Source: Azospirillum sp. TSA2s (lineage in GTDB: Bacteria; Pseudomonadota; Alphaproteobacteria; Azospirillales; Azospirillaceae). Taken from it: a DNA stretch of 64,000 bases. The notes below the pieces were generated by a model. It had not been told where the DNA came from, ran no database searches, and saw nothing but the letters and a program-made list of their open reading frames with translations. Of the stretch, positions 8,862 through 17,825 are shown in pieces (positions within the stretch are counted from its first letter, which is position 1; each line of letters opens with the position of its first letter). The position numbers were made by a program, and so were the translations under genes. The stretch spans positions 124,001-188,000 of the forward strand of contig NZ_CP039644.1 of the NCBI RefSeq assembly GCF_004923315.1, read 5' to 3'.

Positions 8862-11800
8862 TCAGAAGTCTGCACGTCGCCGCGCCAACAGCTCGGTGAA
8901 GACCTCTTCAATCCGATCGACGCTGCGCCCCACTGCGAACTCGAAGGCCCGGCCTCGGCCGGCCTCGGCCAGCCGCGCCCAGCCGGCGCGGTCCTCCAGC
9001 AGACTGCGCAGCTTGGCGGCCAGGTCCGTGTGGTTCTCGGAGGCGAAATGCAGTCCGTCGACGCCATGGCGGACGATCTCGCCACTGCCGCCGGTGGCGC
9101 TGGTGACCACGGTCAGCCCGGCGGCCATCGCCTCGACCTGGGAGATGCCGAACGGCTCCTGGAAGACGCTGGGGAAGACCAGCACGTTGGAGCGGGCGAA
9201 CAGATCGGCCATGCCGCGCCGGTCGAGAAAGCCCTGGAAACGCACCTTTCCCGCCAACCCGGTGCGCTCGCAAAAGGCGCGCGACTGGTCCAGCAATGCC
9301 GCGTCCGGCGCTTCGCCGGCCATCACGCAGTCGAAGTCAATGCCGGCATGGTGCAGCAGGTTGAGCGCATTCAGCAGAACCTGCGGCCCCTTGTAGACGA
9401 CGTAGAGGCTGGCGAAGGCGATGCGCAGGCGGTCGCGCTGCGGCAGAACCGGACGATAGAAATAATCGACCCGCGCGCCTGGATACAGGAGGGAGGTCTC
9501 GGCAAAGCCGTAGCCGCTCTCCCGCAGCCGCTCCTCAACCCAGCGGCTGGCTGGGCCCGGCCGGTAGAGCGGCGAGCGCGGCGCCTCCTCCGCACCATAG
9601 CCGGGATGCTGGTTGCCGAGGCAATGCACCACGGGAATGCCCTGCTGGGTCAAGGGGCCCAGGCAGTGGGCCCCCAGCAGGTCGAGATTGCCGACCAGGC
9701 AGGCCTCGCTGCCATGGCGGCGGACCGCCTCCAGGATGCGGGCAACATTGGCCCGCAAGATCGCGACGCACCGGGTCCGATCGTCATGGTTGAAGGCGCG
9801 GCCATCCCGCCAATAGCCGTGGAGCTCCAGCGTGCGCTCGACCCGGCCCTCCAAATCCTCGGTGCCGGCCATGCCGGGGCGGGCGAGCTCGGGCACGTCG
9901 GCGCTCAGGATGCGCACGTCATGGCCTCGGCGCAGCAGCTCGGCCGAGAACTCCCACAGCTTGCGGCCATAGCCGCCGAACTCCTGCGGCGGGAACAGGT
10001 TGGTGACGACCAGGATGCGGCGTCGCTCGGCCGCCGGCGCCGGCGCCGGCGTGACCAGGGCGCGGTAGCGGGCCAGGCGCGGGTCGTCCGCCGCCCGCCG
10101 CTCCAGGGCCTCCAGGGCGGGGGCATCCGGCAGGGCGGCGGAGGCGTCGAGCGGCAGCCCGTGCGCGCGCAGCCGCTCGGCGGTCAAAATCCAGGCATCG
10201 CCCGGCCGCCCATTGGCATCGGCCAGGGCCGCCCAGGCCCGCAGCCCGTCATCATTGTTGCGGTCGAGCGCCACACAGCGCTGCAAGGCCCGCTCCAGCA
10301 GCCCGCCATCCCCCAGCGCCTGGGCCAGCCAGGCCGCCGCCCAGGCCTGGTCGGGGGTGGCGGCGGCCTCGACCAGGGCGGCGACGCGGGGACGGGCGGC
10401 GGAGCAGGCACCATGCCGGGCCAACTCCACCGAACGTGCGGCGAAACGGGCTTGGTCGGTGCACTGGTAAAGGCCGGCCACGCCCTCCACCGGGCTGAAG
10501 CCCCAGGCCGCCAGCCGGGCCCCCACCGCTGTCCGCACCGTCCAGCTCGGCCCCCCCGACACCACGAAGCCGACGGCGTGCCCGGCGAGCCGGCCGTCAA
10601 CCGCCGCCTCCGCCGCCGCGCGGTCCGCTGGCCAGGGCAAGATCGCCACCGTCACGGCGTTGATGCCTTCCCCTGCCCCGGCCGGCGGGAGGGGCGGGCC
10701 TTCTTGGACGTGGCTGTCCGCTTCAATCACCACCCGGGGCAGGTCGGTGACCGCGCCGGCAAGGCCGAGCGGGTCGTCCGGCTCGACCAGCACCGACAGG
10801 CGCGTGGCGCGCCGGTGCAGATGCTGCACCGCCTCATAGGCGGCCAGGCGGTGACGGAAGGCGTGGCTGCGGGGCGGCAGGGGGGAGGGGAGCGTACGGG
10901 CGCTCACCACCAGTTCAGGATCGACGGTTCCGCCGTCCAGCAGGCTGTAGAGCTGCGCCCGCTTGCGCGCCGGGCTTTGGGTGGCCAGCAGATGGGCCTG
11001 TCCGGCTTCGCGGATCGCCTGGGCTTCGTCCGGATGGGCGAGGTAATGGCGGATGAGCTCCACCAGCTCGCCGGGCGAGCGGTAGGTTGCGAGATGGCGG
11101 CCAGGGGTGAACAGACGCTCCAGCCCGGAGTCCGGAGAGAGCGCATCGGTGATGAGAAAGCCGCCCGCCCCCAGCGCCTCGAACACCCGCAGGTTCAAAT
11201 CGCCGTTGAGGCTGCAGTTCAGCGTGATGGCCGAGGCGGCATAGAGGTCGGCGGTCTCTTCCGGCGTGCCGCGCAGGGTCTGCAGCGGCAAGCCGGCGCG
11301 CGCCACCTCGGCCAGGACATGACGGCGGTACGGATGGAAGCCGCCGATCTGCCCGACAAAGGTCAGGGCATGGGAATAGGCGGGCGTTGACGAAATGGCG
11401 CGGCGGCGCAAGGCGTAATCGAGCGCCGGGATCCAGTAGACCCGGTCGAATCCGGCTTCGACGAAGAAATGGCCATGGTGGCGGGTGTGGTCGAGGACGA
11501 TGGCGTCGAAGGCCTCCGCCGTGGCGTACTGGATCAGGGTCTGGATCGGGGCGGTGAGATGATGGGTGTCGCCGACCAGCAGCAGCTTCGGACAGGGGAT
11601 GCGGTCGAGGTTGCGGGCCAGGTTGCGCCGGGTGGCGTCGGCCTTCACGACGATCAACTCCGGCTTCTGCTGGGCCGGCAGCTGCGCCACCAGCGCCGCC
11701 ATGTCGAAATCGCCGGGCGGGGTGGCGATGCTGACAAAACCGCCGGCATCGGTGACGGTCTGGCAATCGGGGCCGCAGAACAGCTCACGATCGGAGAAAA

Positions 11801-11885
11801 GCGGACGCGGATAATGGTCGGGGCTCGACAGCCCGCAAAAGAGGACCTGCGGGTTTGGCAGGCCATCCGTGCTCAGCGGCTGCAT
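8862..11885 (-). CDS. Two-domain glycosyltransferase: CgeB-like plus GT4
   Basis: 1007 residues. The N-terminal third ends with FEALGAGGFLITD and a glycine-rich turn, typical of CgeB-like glycosyltransferases (DUF3880/Glyco_trans_1_2). A middle linker is partly TPR-like. The C-terminal third, from about 640, is a GT4 GT-B fold: RRILVVTNLFPPQEFGGYG starts it, and QEPFGISQVEAMAAG is the EX7E-type donor site near the end. Two catalytic domains in one chain suggest successive sugar additions to the same acceptor. ATG 11885 has GGAGTG just upstream. It is on the same strand as the two flanking minus-strand genes. Confidence 0.87.
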   Translation of the reverse strand: MQPLSTDGLPNPQVLFCGLSSPDHYPRPLFSDRELFCGPDCQTVTDAGGFVSIATPPGDFDMAALVAQLPAQQKPELIVVKADATRRNLARNLDRIPCPKLLLVGDTHHLTAPIQTLIQYATAEAFDAIVLDHTRHHGHFFVEAGFDRVYWIPALDYALRRRAISSTPAYSHALTFVGQIGGFHPYRRHVLAEVARAGLPLQTLRGTPEETADLYAASAITLNCSLNGDLNLRVFEALGAGGFLITDALSPDSGLERLFTPGRHLATYRSPGELVELIRHYLAHPDEAQAIREAGQAHLLATQSPARKRAQLYSLLDGGTVDPELVVSARTLPSPLPPRSHAFRHRLAAYEAVQHLHRRATRLSVLVEPDDPLGLAGAVTDLPRVVIEADSHVQEGPPLPPAGAGEGINAVTVAILPWPADRAAAEAAVDGRLAGHAVGFVVSGGPSWTVRTAVGARLAAWGFSPVEGVAGLYQCTDQARFAARSVELARHGACSAARPRVAALVEAAATPDQAWAAAWLAQALGDGGLLERALQRCVALDRNNDDGLRAWAALADANGRPGDAWILTAERLRAHGLPLDASAALPDAPALEALERRAADDPRLARYRALVTPAPAPAAERRRILVVTNLFPPQEFGGYGRKLWEFSAELLRRGHDVRILSADVPELARPGMAGTEDLEGRVERTLELHGYWRDGRAFNHDDRTRCVAILRANVARILEAVRRHGSEACLVGNLDLLGAHCLGPLTQQGIPVVHCLGNQHPGYGAEEAPRSPLYRPGPASRWVEERLRESGYGFAETSLLYPGARVDYFYRPVLPQRDRLRIAFASLYVVYKGPQVLLNALNLLHHAGIDFDCVMAGEAPDAALLDQSRAFCERTGLAGKVRFQGFLDRRGMADLFARSNVLVFPSVFQEPFGISQVEAMAAGLTVVTSATGGSGEIVRHGVDGLHFASENHTDLAAKLRSLLEDRAGWARLAEAGRGRAFEFAVGRSVDRIEEVFTELLARRRADF

Positions 11886-12099
11886 GCGACACTCCGATCG
11901 AACCGGATGAGGGGAAAGCGGCGCGCACTCTAGTCGAAAGCCCACGGTCTTGCCTACAGGCGCTGTGTTCGGGAGCACCGTTCATGGCCGACCGGCGGCG
12001 GCACGGCCCGCCAAGATATCATGGATATGTATTACTTCATTAATTCATGATCTATTTTCATGGCTGGAGGCTGGCAGCCTGGCTGCCCCTCCCACCGCA
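11886..12099. promoter_or_regulatory. AT-rich intergenic pocket with TCATGA motif
   Basis: A short AT-rich island at 12015-12060 interrupts otherwise GC-rich DNA. It carries TCATGA at 12045-12050 and TCATGG at 12019 and 12058, members of the motif family noted elsewhere. It lies upstream of the CgeB/GT4 gene, so it may hold its promoter. GGCAGCC at 12073-12079 and GGCTGCC at 12081-12087 could form a small hairpin just after the TPR-methyltransferase stop, without a T-run. Confidence 0.4.
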
Positions 12100-14616
12100 T
12101 CATCCGCGCCGCGTCACCCAGAACTGGTACAGGCGCCCGAACAGCGCCGGCTCCTCCTCTTCCAGACGGGTCCAGCGGGCGAGCGAGGCCATATCCGGAT
12201 CCTCCGGGAAGCGGCGCCGGTAGAGGCGGTGTGCGGCCGGATCGTCGAACTCGAAGCCGAGCAGGCTCAGGCCGAGGCCGTCCAGCGCCTGTTCCAGCCA
12301 GGGCAGGGTCGTCGGGCGCTCATGCACATGCAGCATCAGATCGCGACAGCCGCTCGCCGAAAAGAAGTCGGGAGAGGTCGTGACGGCGCGGGCGGGATGG
12401 CCGGCCGGCAGCGCAAGGATGTCCTGGCGCAGGCGGCGGATGCCGTCCGGGCTGGCTTTGAGCCGCCGCTCCGCGGCGATGGCCCGGACCGCTTGGAGCG
12501 GACGCCGGGCAAGCGCGCTGTAGAAGCCGAGCTTCATCACGCCGCCTGGCGCCAAAAGCCCGGTCAGCACCCGCAACCCCGCCAAAGCGTCGGCGGTGTG
12601 GTGCAGCACGCCGACGCTGTGGATGAGGTCGAAGCGCCGGCCGATGGCGTCCAGCTCAAGCAAATCCGCCTGGGCGAAGCTGAGGCCCTCGATCCCCAGG
12701 CGCCGGCTCTGGCGCAGCCCGTAAGCGAGGCTGCGGCGGCTGAGGTCGACCGCCAGCACGCGGGCACCCTCGATGTGGCGGGCGGCCCAGATCGCCTCGC
12801 GTCCGGTGCCGCAGCCGGCGATCAGCACCTCCGGCGCCGTCCAGGCGGTGGCCGGCCGCCAAGTCCGGGGGAAGAGGCCGTGCAGAATGTCGGAGAGGCC
12901 GAGCGGCGCCTCGCGCAGGCCGGTGGCGGCCCAGCGGGGATAGGGGTTCTCCTCATACTGGGCCCGCACCTGAACCGACACGTCATCGCAGATCGGCGTC
13001 AGCGCCGGCAGCTCGGCGGCAAGCTGCGCCTCTTCCTGTGGCTCGACCACCTGCAGCGCCAGCAGCGCGCGGACATCTTCCGGCCAGGAATGCCCCATCA
13101 GCGCCGGTGGCAGGCTTCCCAACGGGCGGTAGGCGCCGAGCAGCGGGATCCAGTGGTTGGGCACCGGCTGCCCCAGGGTGAGGCGGTGGCGCACCGCCTC
13201 GTCGAGGCGGCCCACCGCCGCGGCTTCTTCGCCGCTTTCCGCCAGGACATATTCGCCGAGAAAGGCCTGGCGGGCGAGGCGGGCGCACAGGCCGAGCCAG
13301 GGCTGTCCCCAGGAGGACTCGTCGAGCGGCTGGGACGGGTTGGCGGTGACCCTCAGCAGCGCCCGGCGCCAAGCAGTGACCAGACGCTCCAGGTCAAGAT
13401 CGGCGATGGGAGCCCCGGTGAGCACGACATGCAGCAGCGCATCGCCGGCCAGATCGGTCAGGGCGCCCGAACACAGCAGGGCTTCCACCGCGTCGGCGTC
13501 AGCGGCCGCCTCCAGCAGTCGGGCGGCGGCCGGATCGGCGGCGAGCAGGCCTGCCGCCGCCGCCGTCAGGTCGGCCGGGTCGACCCCGGGCTTGGAAAAG
13601 GCCGCCACCAGCTGGGCGCGCAGATCGGCATCGGCGGCGCTGGGGCGCACGCCGCGCAGGGCGCGGGCGAACAGCGTCCAGCCCTGCGCGGTGCCGGGAG
13701 CAAGCCGCAGGGCGCGGCGCAGCGAGGGCAGGGCCAGGTCAGCCCGGCCGTGGCGCAAGAACAGCCCGCCGAGTTGAAGGGCGATGGCGGCATCGTCCGC
13801 AGCCAGCGACTGCAGCTCATCTCCCAGGGCCGCGGCCTCCTGCAGCCGGCCAGCCTCGGCCAGCAGGGTGAGCAGCGCCAGCCGGGCCTCGCGGTGGCGG
13901 GGGTCGGCCGCGACCGCCGTCGTGAAGCGGGCGGCGGCCTCCCCATGCCGGCCGGCCCGGCGGTGCAGGGTGCCGATCAGATACTGCGCACTGGCCAAGC
14001 GCGGACGCAGGGCGACCGCCCGCTCCGCCCGCTCCAGGGCCTCATCGTCTTGGCCCAGCCGGGCCAGCAGGGCGGCGTGGTTGCCGAAGGCCTCGGCCGG
14101 CGCCACGGGGCCGGCGGTCGCCTGCCGGAACAAGGTGTCGGCCTCCGCCGCCCGGCCCTGCGCCATCCGGACCAGCGCCAGCGTGGCGAGGCCCTCGGCG
14201 TAGCCGGGCTGGGCCGCAAGCGCCTCCCCGCAGGCGCTCTCGGCGTCCGCAACCCGGTTCTGCCGCAGCCGGGCCAGCGCAACCGCCCGCAGGGCCGATG
14301 CCGAGCCGGGGGCGATGATAAGGGCGCGCTGGGCGGCCGCCAAGCCGGCATCGGCCAAGGAGCCGGCAATCAGGGTGAGCGCGCGCAGCACCCACCCCTC
14401 CGCTTGGCCGGGCAGCAGCCGCACCGCCCGACCGGCCCAGGCGGCGGCCTCCTCGCCCAGCCCAAGGCTGCGCGCCAGCTCGCCAAGCGGGGCCATCGCC
14501 TCGACGCTGAAGCTGCCCTGGGCAACAAAGCCGCGGTAGAGCCGCTCGGCGTCGTCAGGCCGGCCGGCTTGGCACTGTTCGAGGGCATGCCGGACATCCT
14601 GAGGGCCGATCGTCAT
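12100..14616 (-). CDS. TPR-repeat protein with SAM-dependent methyltransferase domain
   Basis: 838 residues. TPR repeats occupy roughly residues 1-340, rich in Ala, Leu and Arg with canonical spacing. A less ordered region follows, then a class I methyltransferase domain from about 590: VLIAGCGTGREAIW is the SAM-binding motif I, VLAVDLSRRSLAYG contains the acidic motif II residue, and HSVGVLHHTADAL is typical of these enzymes. The acceptor is unknown; in this locus it could be a glycan or glycosylated protein. ATG 14616 is favoured because AAGGTGG precedes it and the TPR begins at once; an upstream in-frame ATG at 14745 gives a leader lacking similarity. It is divergent from the GT61 gene. 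Confidence 0.87.
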   Translation of the reverse strand: MTIGPQDVRHALEQCQAGRPDDAERLYRGFVAQGSFSVEAMAPLGELARSLGLGEEAAAWAGRAVRLLPGQAEGWVLRALTLIAGSLADAGLAAAQRALIIAPGSASALRAVALARLRQNRVADAESACGEALAAQPGYAEGLATLALVRMAQGRAAEADTLFRQATAGPVAPAEAFGNHAALLARLGQDDEALERAERAVALRPRLASAQYLIGTLHRRAGRHGEAAARFTTAVAADPRHREARLALLTLLAEAGRLQEAAALGDELQSLAADDAAIALQLGGLFLRHGRADLALPSLRRALRLAPGTAQGWTLFARALRGVRPSAADADLRAQLVAAFSKPGVDPADLTAAAAGLLAADPAAARLLEAAADADAVEALLCSGALTDLAGDALLHVVLTGAPIADLDLERLVTAWRRALLRVTANPSQPLDESSWGQPWLGLCARLARQAFLGEYVLAESGEEAAAVGRLDEAVRHRLTLGQPVPNHWIPLLGAYRPLGSLPPALMGHSWPEDVRALLALQVVEPQEEAQLAAELPALTPICDDVSVQVRAQYEENPYPRWAATGLREAPLGLSDILHGLFPRTWRPATAWTAPEVLIAGCGTGREAIWAARHIEGARVLAVDLSRRSLAYGLRQSRRLGIEGLSFAQADLLELDAIGRRFDLIHSVGVLHHTADALAGLRVLTGLLAPGGVMKLGFYSALARRPLQAVRAIAAERRLKASPDGIRRLRQDILALPAGHPARAVTTSPDFFSASGCRDLMLHVHERPTTLPWLEQALDGLGLSLLGFEFDDPAAHRLYRRRFPEDPDMASLARWTRLEEEEPALFGRLYQFWVTRRG

Positions 14617-14780
14617 GGGAGACCACCTTGTGGAACAAAGCCGGGGTGAGAGGGCACACTTGTCTCCGATCCGCTGGAGGGTTGCAAGATTGCTGCTGGG
14701 CATGGTGTCTAGCCGCAGCGGCGCGATGAGCCGCGCTGCGATCAAGCCGCCCGTCCCGCCCCTTAGTTCCAGGCACCGTC

Positions 14781-16061
14781 ATGGCCCTGCCCAGCGCTCC
14801 ATCCCCCATCACGCGCCAATTCCGTGATCTCCTTCTGGCAGAGGGGGCCAACGGATGGGCGGTGATCGGGCGCATGCTGGAGGAGCCGGGCATGCTGGAC
14901 GCCTGCCGGGGGGCACGTCTTGATCTGATGGCGGATTCAAGCCGCCACCATCGTGCCGCAGCCATCGTCCCGCTGGGCGAGGCCATGGCGGAGCGCGAGA
15001 TGTATCGTCTGCAGGATCCGGCCCTGATGCCGGAGCTCTTCACCGGGATGAGCAATGGCCCGGGCCGCAAAGCCCACGCCGACCCTGCGCTCTTCTACCG
15101 CACCCCGCCTCTGACGGTTCGCTTCGTCACCTATGGCGCCAAGGACAATGGGCACGACCTGTTCACCGCCGACGGCCGTCTGCTGGTGCGGGACTCCTCC
15201 TGGTTGAGCATGCTGTCGCCCAGCCGGCTCAATCCCTATCTCGATCCGCAGCACCGCTTCGGCCTGTTCATGGTGCCAAACGAACGGCTGGTGATCCAAG
15301 ACCCATGCCTGCTGATCGGGGGCCAGCTCAACCACTACCATTTTCTCATCGACCATCTGGCGGCCCTGATCCTGGCCCAGGACATTGAGGGGGTGGCCGG
15401 ATTGCCGGTCGTCTTCCACCGGCTCCCCCCGGTGCAGCGGGAGCTGTGCCGATTGTTCGGCCTTGATCCCGGCCGTTTCATCCAACTCGACCATCATGCG
15501 CAAGAGCCTGTGATCGCGGCGGCGATGACGGCTCCGGTGGTGCCGGGACGCATCCCGCTGCCGGTCTGTGTCCAGGCATTGAGGCGACGCCTTGGCTTGG
15601 CGTCGGCGCGCGCACGCGGACGGCGCCGTCTCTTCATCGGGCGCCGTGCCGCCGCCGGCATCGCCGCCCGCCTGGTCGACCAGGAGCTGGTCGGGGGTGC
15701 CCTCGAACCGCTCGGGTTTGAGATGGTGTTTCCGGAGGATCATACGGCTGCTGAGCAGCGCGCCATGTTCGGCGAGGCGGAGATCGTGGTCTGCGCCCAT
15801 GGCGCTGCTCTTGCCAACCTGGTCTTTGCTCCGCCCACCGCCATCGTGGTCGAGATCATGGGAGACCTTTGCCATGCCGACCCGCTCGACCGCTTCGGTT
15901 GCTATCGCAAATTGGCGGCCGCCATTGGTCAGCCCTATTACCGGCTGGTCTGCCCCACGCTGGCCCCGCTGCCCGGTCAGGCGGCGCAGGACCGGCCGTT
16001 TGTCTGTCTGCCAGCCCGGCTGACGGCGCTCGTGGCCGCAGCGGTCGACAGCGGGTTTTGA
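14781..16061 (+). CDS. GT61 (DUF563) glycosyltransferase
   Basis: 426 residues. The DUF563/GT61 signature is clear: GGQLNHYHFLIDHLAAL near 178-194 and the C-terminal CAHGAALANLVFAPP motif near 336-350, followed by VVEIMGD. GT61 includes xylosyl-, N-acetylglucosaminyl- and capsule-associated transferases, so the donor is not predictable. It is divergent from the TPR-methyltransferase gene across about 165 bases and is followed by the GT11-like gene on the same strand after about 100 bases, consistent with co-transcription. Confidence 0.88.
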   Translation: MALPSAPSPITRQFRDLLLAEGANGWAVIGRMLEEPGMLDACRGARLDLMADSSRHHRAAAIVPLGEAMAEREMYRLQDPALMPELFTGMSNGPGRKAHADPALFYRTPPLTVRFVTYGAKDNGHDLFTADGRLLVRDSSWLSMLSPSRLNPYLDPQHRFGLFMVPNERLVIQDPCLLIGGQLNHYHFLIDHLAALILAQDIEGVAGLPVVFHRLPPVQRELCRLFGLDPGRFIQLDHHAQEPVIAAAMTAPVVPGRIPLPVCVQALRRRLGLASARARGRRRLFIGRRAAAGIAARLVDQELVGGALEPLGFEMVFPEDHTAAEQRAMFGEAEIVVCAHGAALANLVFAPPTAIVVEIMGDLCHADPLDRFGCYRKLAAAIGQPYYRLVCPTLAPLPGQAAQDRPFVCLPARLTALVAAAVDSGF

Positions 16062-16165
16062 GCGCGTCGAGGGGCGGGATCGACCGAGATGAATGAGGAT
16101 GGCCGTCCCCGGCTCCATCCTGCTAGGTGTCTAGCGCTCAATGGAGAGGGGGTGGGGTCAGGACC

Positions 16166-17251
16166 ATGACGCTTGACGATTTGGTGCAGCGTGCGCTCGA
16201 AGCCCGTCAGGCGGGCGAGACGGAGCGGGCCGACCGGCTGTTCCGCACCATCTTGTCCGTGGTGACCGCCCATCTGCCTGTGATGCTGCAGCGTGCCGAT
16301 CTTCTGGAGGCGGCGGGGCGCTGGGGGGAGGCCTTGTCCTTATACACGCGCGCGGCCCGGCTCGCCCCTGGGCTGGCGCTGCCCTCCACACGGCGGTCCT
16401 TGCTGCTGCTGCGCCGCCAGTTCGGCCCGCCGCCGGCAGCGCGTCCCGGTGATCCGCACGCCGAGACGGGCCGTGTGGGAATGACCACGCTCGGCGTGAA
16501 TGGCCGGTTCGGCAATCAGCTGTTGCAATATGGCATCTTGCGGCTGTACGGCGCCGTTCATGGTCTGCAGGTGGAGGCACCGGATTGGATCGGACGGGAT
16601 CTGTTCGGCTTTGACGATCCCCTGCCCCGCTCCGCTCTGCGCTTGGTGCGGGAGGACGAGACGGATGTGGTCGCCGGCTTGGCCGGTCCCGGCTCCGGGA
16701 GCGGGGGGCAACGCGACCTGGACCTGTGGGGGTATTTTTGCGGGCCGACCGGCCGCTGGGCTGTGCACCGTGACCGGTTCCGTTCCCTCTTCCACTGGCG
16801 GGGGGCCTTTGCCGCCATCGCACACACAACCCAGGCCCGGCTGGCGGCTCTGGGCGGCGACATCGTGGCGCTTCATCTGCGGCGGGGCGACTTCGTCAGC
16901 GATGGGCATTGGATACCACCGAACCGCTGGTACCTGGAGCGCTTGCACGCGCTGTGGCCAAGCCTTGATCGCCCCCGGCTTTACATCGCGAGCGATGATC
17001 CGGCCGCAGCGGCCGAGTTCGCCGCCTTCGCTCCGCTCAGCGAAGCCGATCTTGGGCGCTCGCCCGCGGGGGCGGAGTTCCTGCTGGATTTTCTGGTTTT
17101 GACCATGGCAGATTGGCTGCTGTTGTCCAACAGCAGCTTTTCCTTCACGGCGGCGATGCTGAACCGGAAGGCCCGCGGGGTCTTCCGTCCGCATCCCAAC
17201 CTCGGCGGCTTGGTTGCGATCGATCCCTGGGATGCGCCTGTCCTGCTGTGA
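16166..17251 (+). CDS. TPR-linked GT11-like (alpha-1,2-fucosyltransferase-type) protein
   Basis: 361 residues. An N-terminal TPR pair lies at about 5-80. The catalytic part begins at about 107 with LGVNGRFGNQLLQYGIL, matching the GxGNQLFQYA opening of family GT11. The hallmark HxRRGDF motif is present as ALHLRRGDFVSDG near 228-240. A late LSNSSFSFTAAML segment matches the third GT11 motif. GT11 enzymes transfer fucose from GDP-fucose, consistent with fcl at 1294, although some relatives use other sugars. ATG 16166 is preferred (AGGA just upstream and GGAGAGGGGG farther up); GTG 16127 is an alternative. Confidence 0.85.
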   Translation: MTLDDLVQRALEARQAGETERADRLFRTILSVVTAHLPVMLQRADLLEAAGRWGEALSLYTRAARLAPGLALPSTRRSLLLLRRQFGPPPAARPGDPHAETGRVGMTTLGVNGRFGNQLLQYGILRLYGAVHGLQVEAPDWIGRDLFGFDDPLPRSALRLVREDETDVVAGLAGPGSGSGGQRDLDLWGYFCGPTGRWAVHRDRFRSLFHWRGAFAAIAHTTQARLAALGGDIVALHLRRGDFVSDGHWIPPNRWYLERLHALWPSLDRPRLYIASDDPAAAAEFAAFAPLSEADLGRSPAGAEFLLDFLVLTMADWLLLSNSSFSFTAAMLNRKARGVFRPHPNLGGLVAIDPWDAPVLL

Positions 17252-17270
17252 GCGGTCCGGTGCGGGAGCG

Positions 17271-17696
17271 TCAGTGCGCCGGGGTGGCCGAGGCCCGGTC
17301 GACGATGCGCAGCAGCCCCTGGGCCAAGCGGATGATGGCGGGGGAGGCGACGAACAGCTCGCGCAGTGCCGGCTCATCGCCAAAGCGCAGGACGAAGCCG
17401 TTCGGGTTGAAAATCAAAGCGATCTTGGCATGGTCGGACAGCACATGCTGGGTGCGGCCCTGGAACACGCCGTCCATGATGGCCCGTGCCAGCTCGCGGG
17501 CGTCTTCAACCGCCAAAGCGGCGATGTCCGGCGGTAGTCTGGATTCATTGAAGAGAAATACGGCCTCCAGCCGGATCAGCCCGGCCTCCTCGAAAATCGA
17601 AAGATGAGACAGGAATTTGCCGTCGGGAAACAGCACGGACCGTTCATCCAACTCCACATTGATGAGCGTCCGGGACTTATGAACGGCAACCGACAT
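17271..17696 (-). CDS. Hypothetical protein, unknown family
   Basis: 141 residues from ATG 17696, with GAGG about nine bases upstream; an earlier in-frame start would add a Cys/Pro/Arg-rich leader that looks non-coding. The sequence alternates hydrophobic strands and charged loops (for example LINVELDERSVLFPDG and IALIFNPNGFVLRFGD), consistent with a small soluble alpha/beta protein. There is no signal peptide or membrane helix. Composition fits neighbouring genes. It lies convergent to the GT11-like gene, 19 bases from its stop, and upstream of a glycosyltransferase gene on the same strand. I do not recognise the family and assign no function. Confidence 0.65.
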   Translation of the reverse strand: MSVAVHKSRTLINVELDERSVLFPDGKFLSHLSIFEEAGLIRLEAVFLFNESRLPPDIAALAVEDARELARAIMDGVFQGRTQHVLSDHAKIALIFNPNGFVLRFGDEPALRELFVASPAIIRLAQGLLRIVDRASATPAH

Positions 17697-17825
17697 GAGG
17701 GGGGACCTCGCAGGACATCGACCGGGGCAAACGGCACGCACCCTGCCACATCCGGGCCGCGGCGTCATCGGCAAGGCGCGCCGCCTTCGGCCCGAGCGGC
17801 CGACGCGGAGGCGGCGCTTGTCCCC

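Noticed and set aside
8712..11390. An 892-residue plus-strand open frame opposite the two-domain glycosyltransferase
   Set aside because: Antisense shadow of a GC-rich gene; low-complexity translation and no domain.
11950..14649. An 899-residue plus-strand frame opposite the TPR-methyltransferase
   Set aside because: Antisense shadow; no recognisable protein features.
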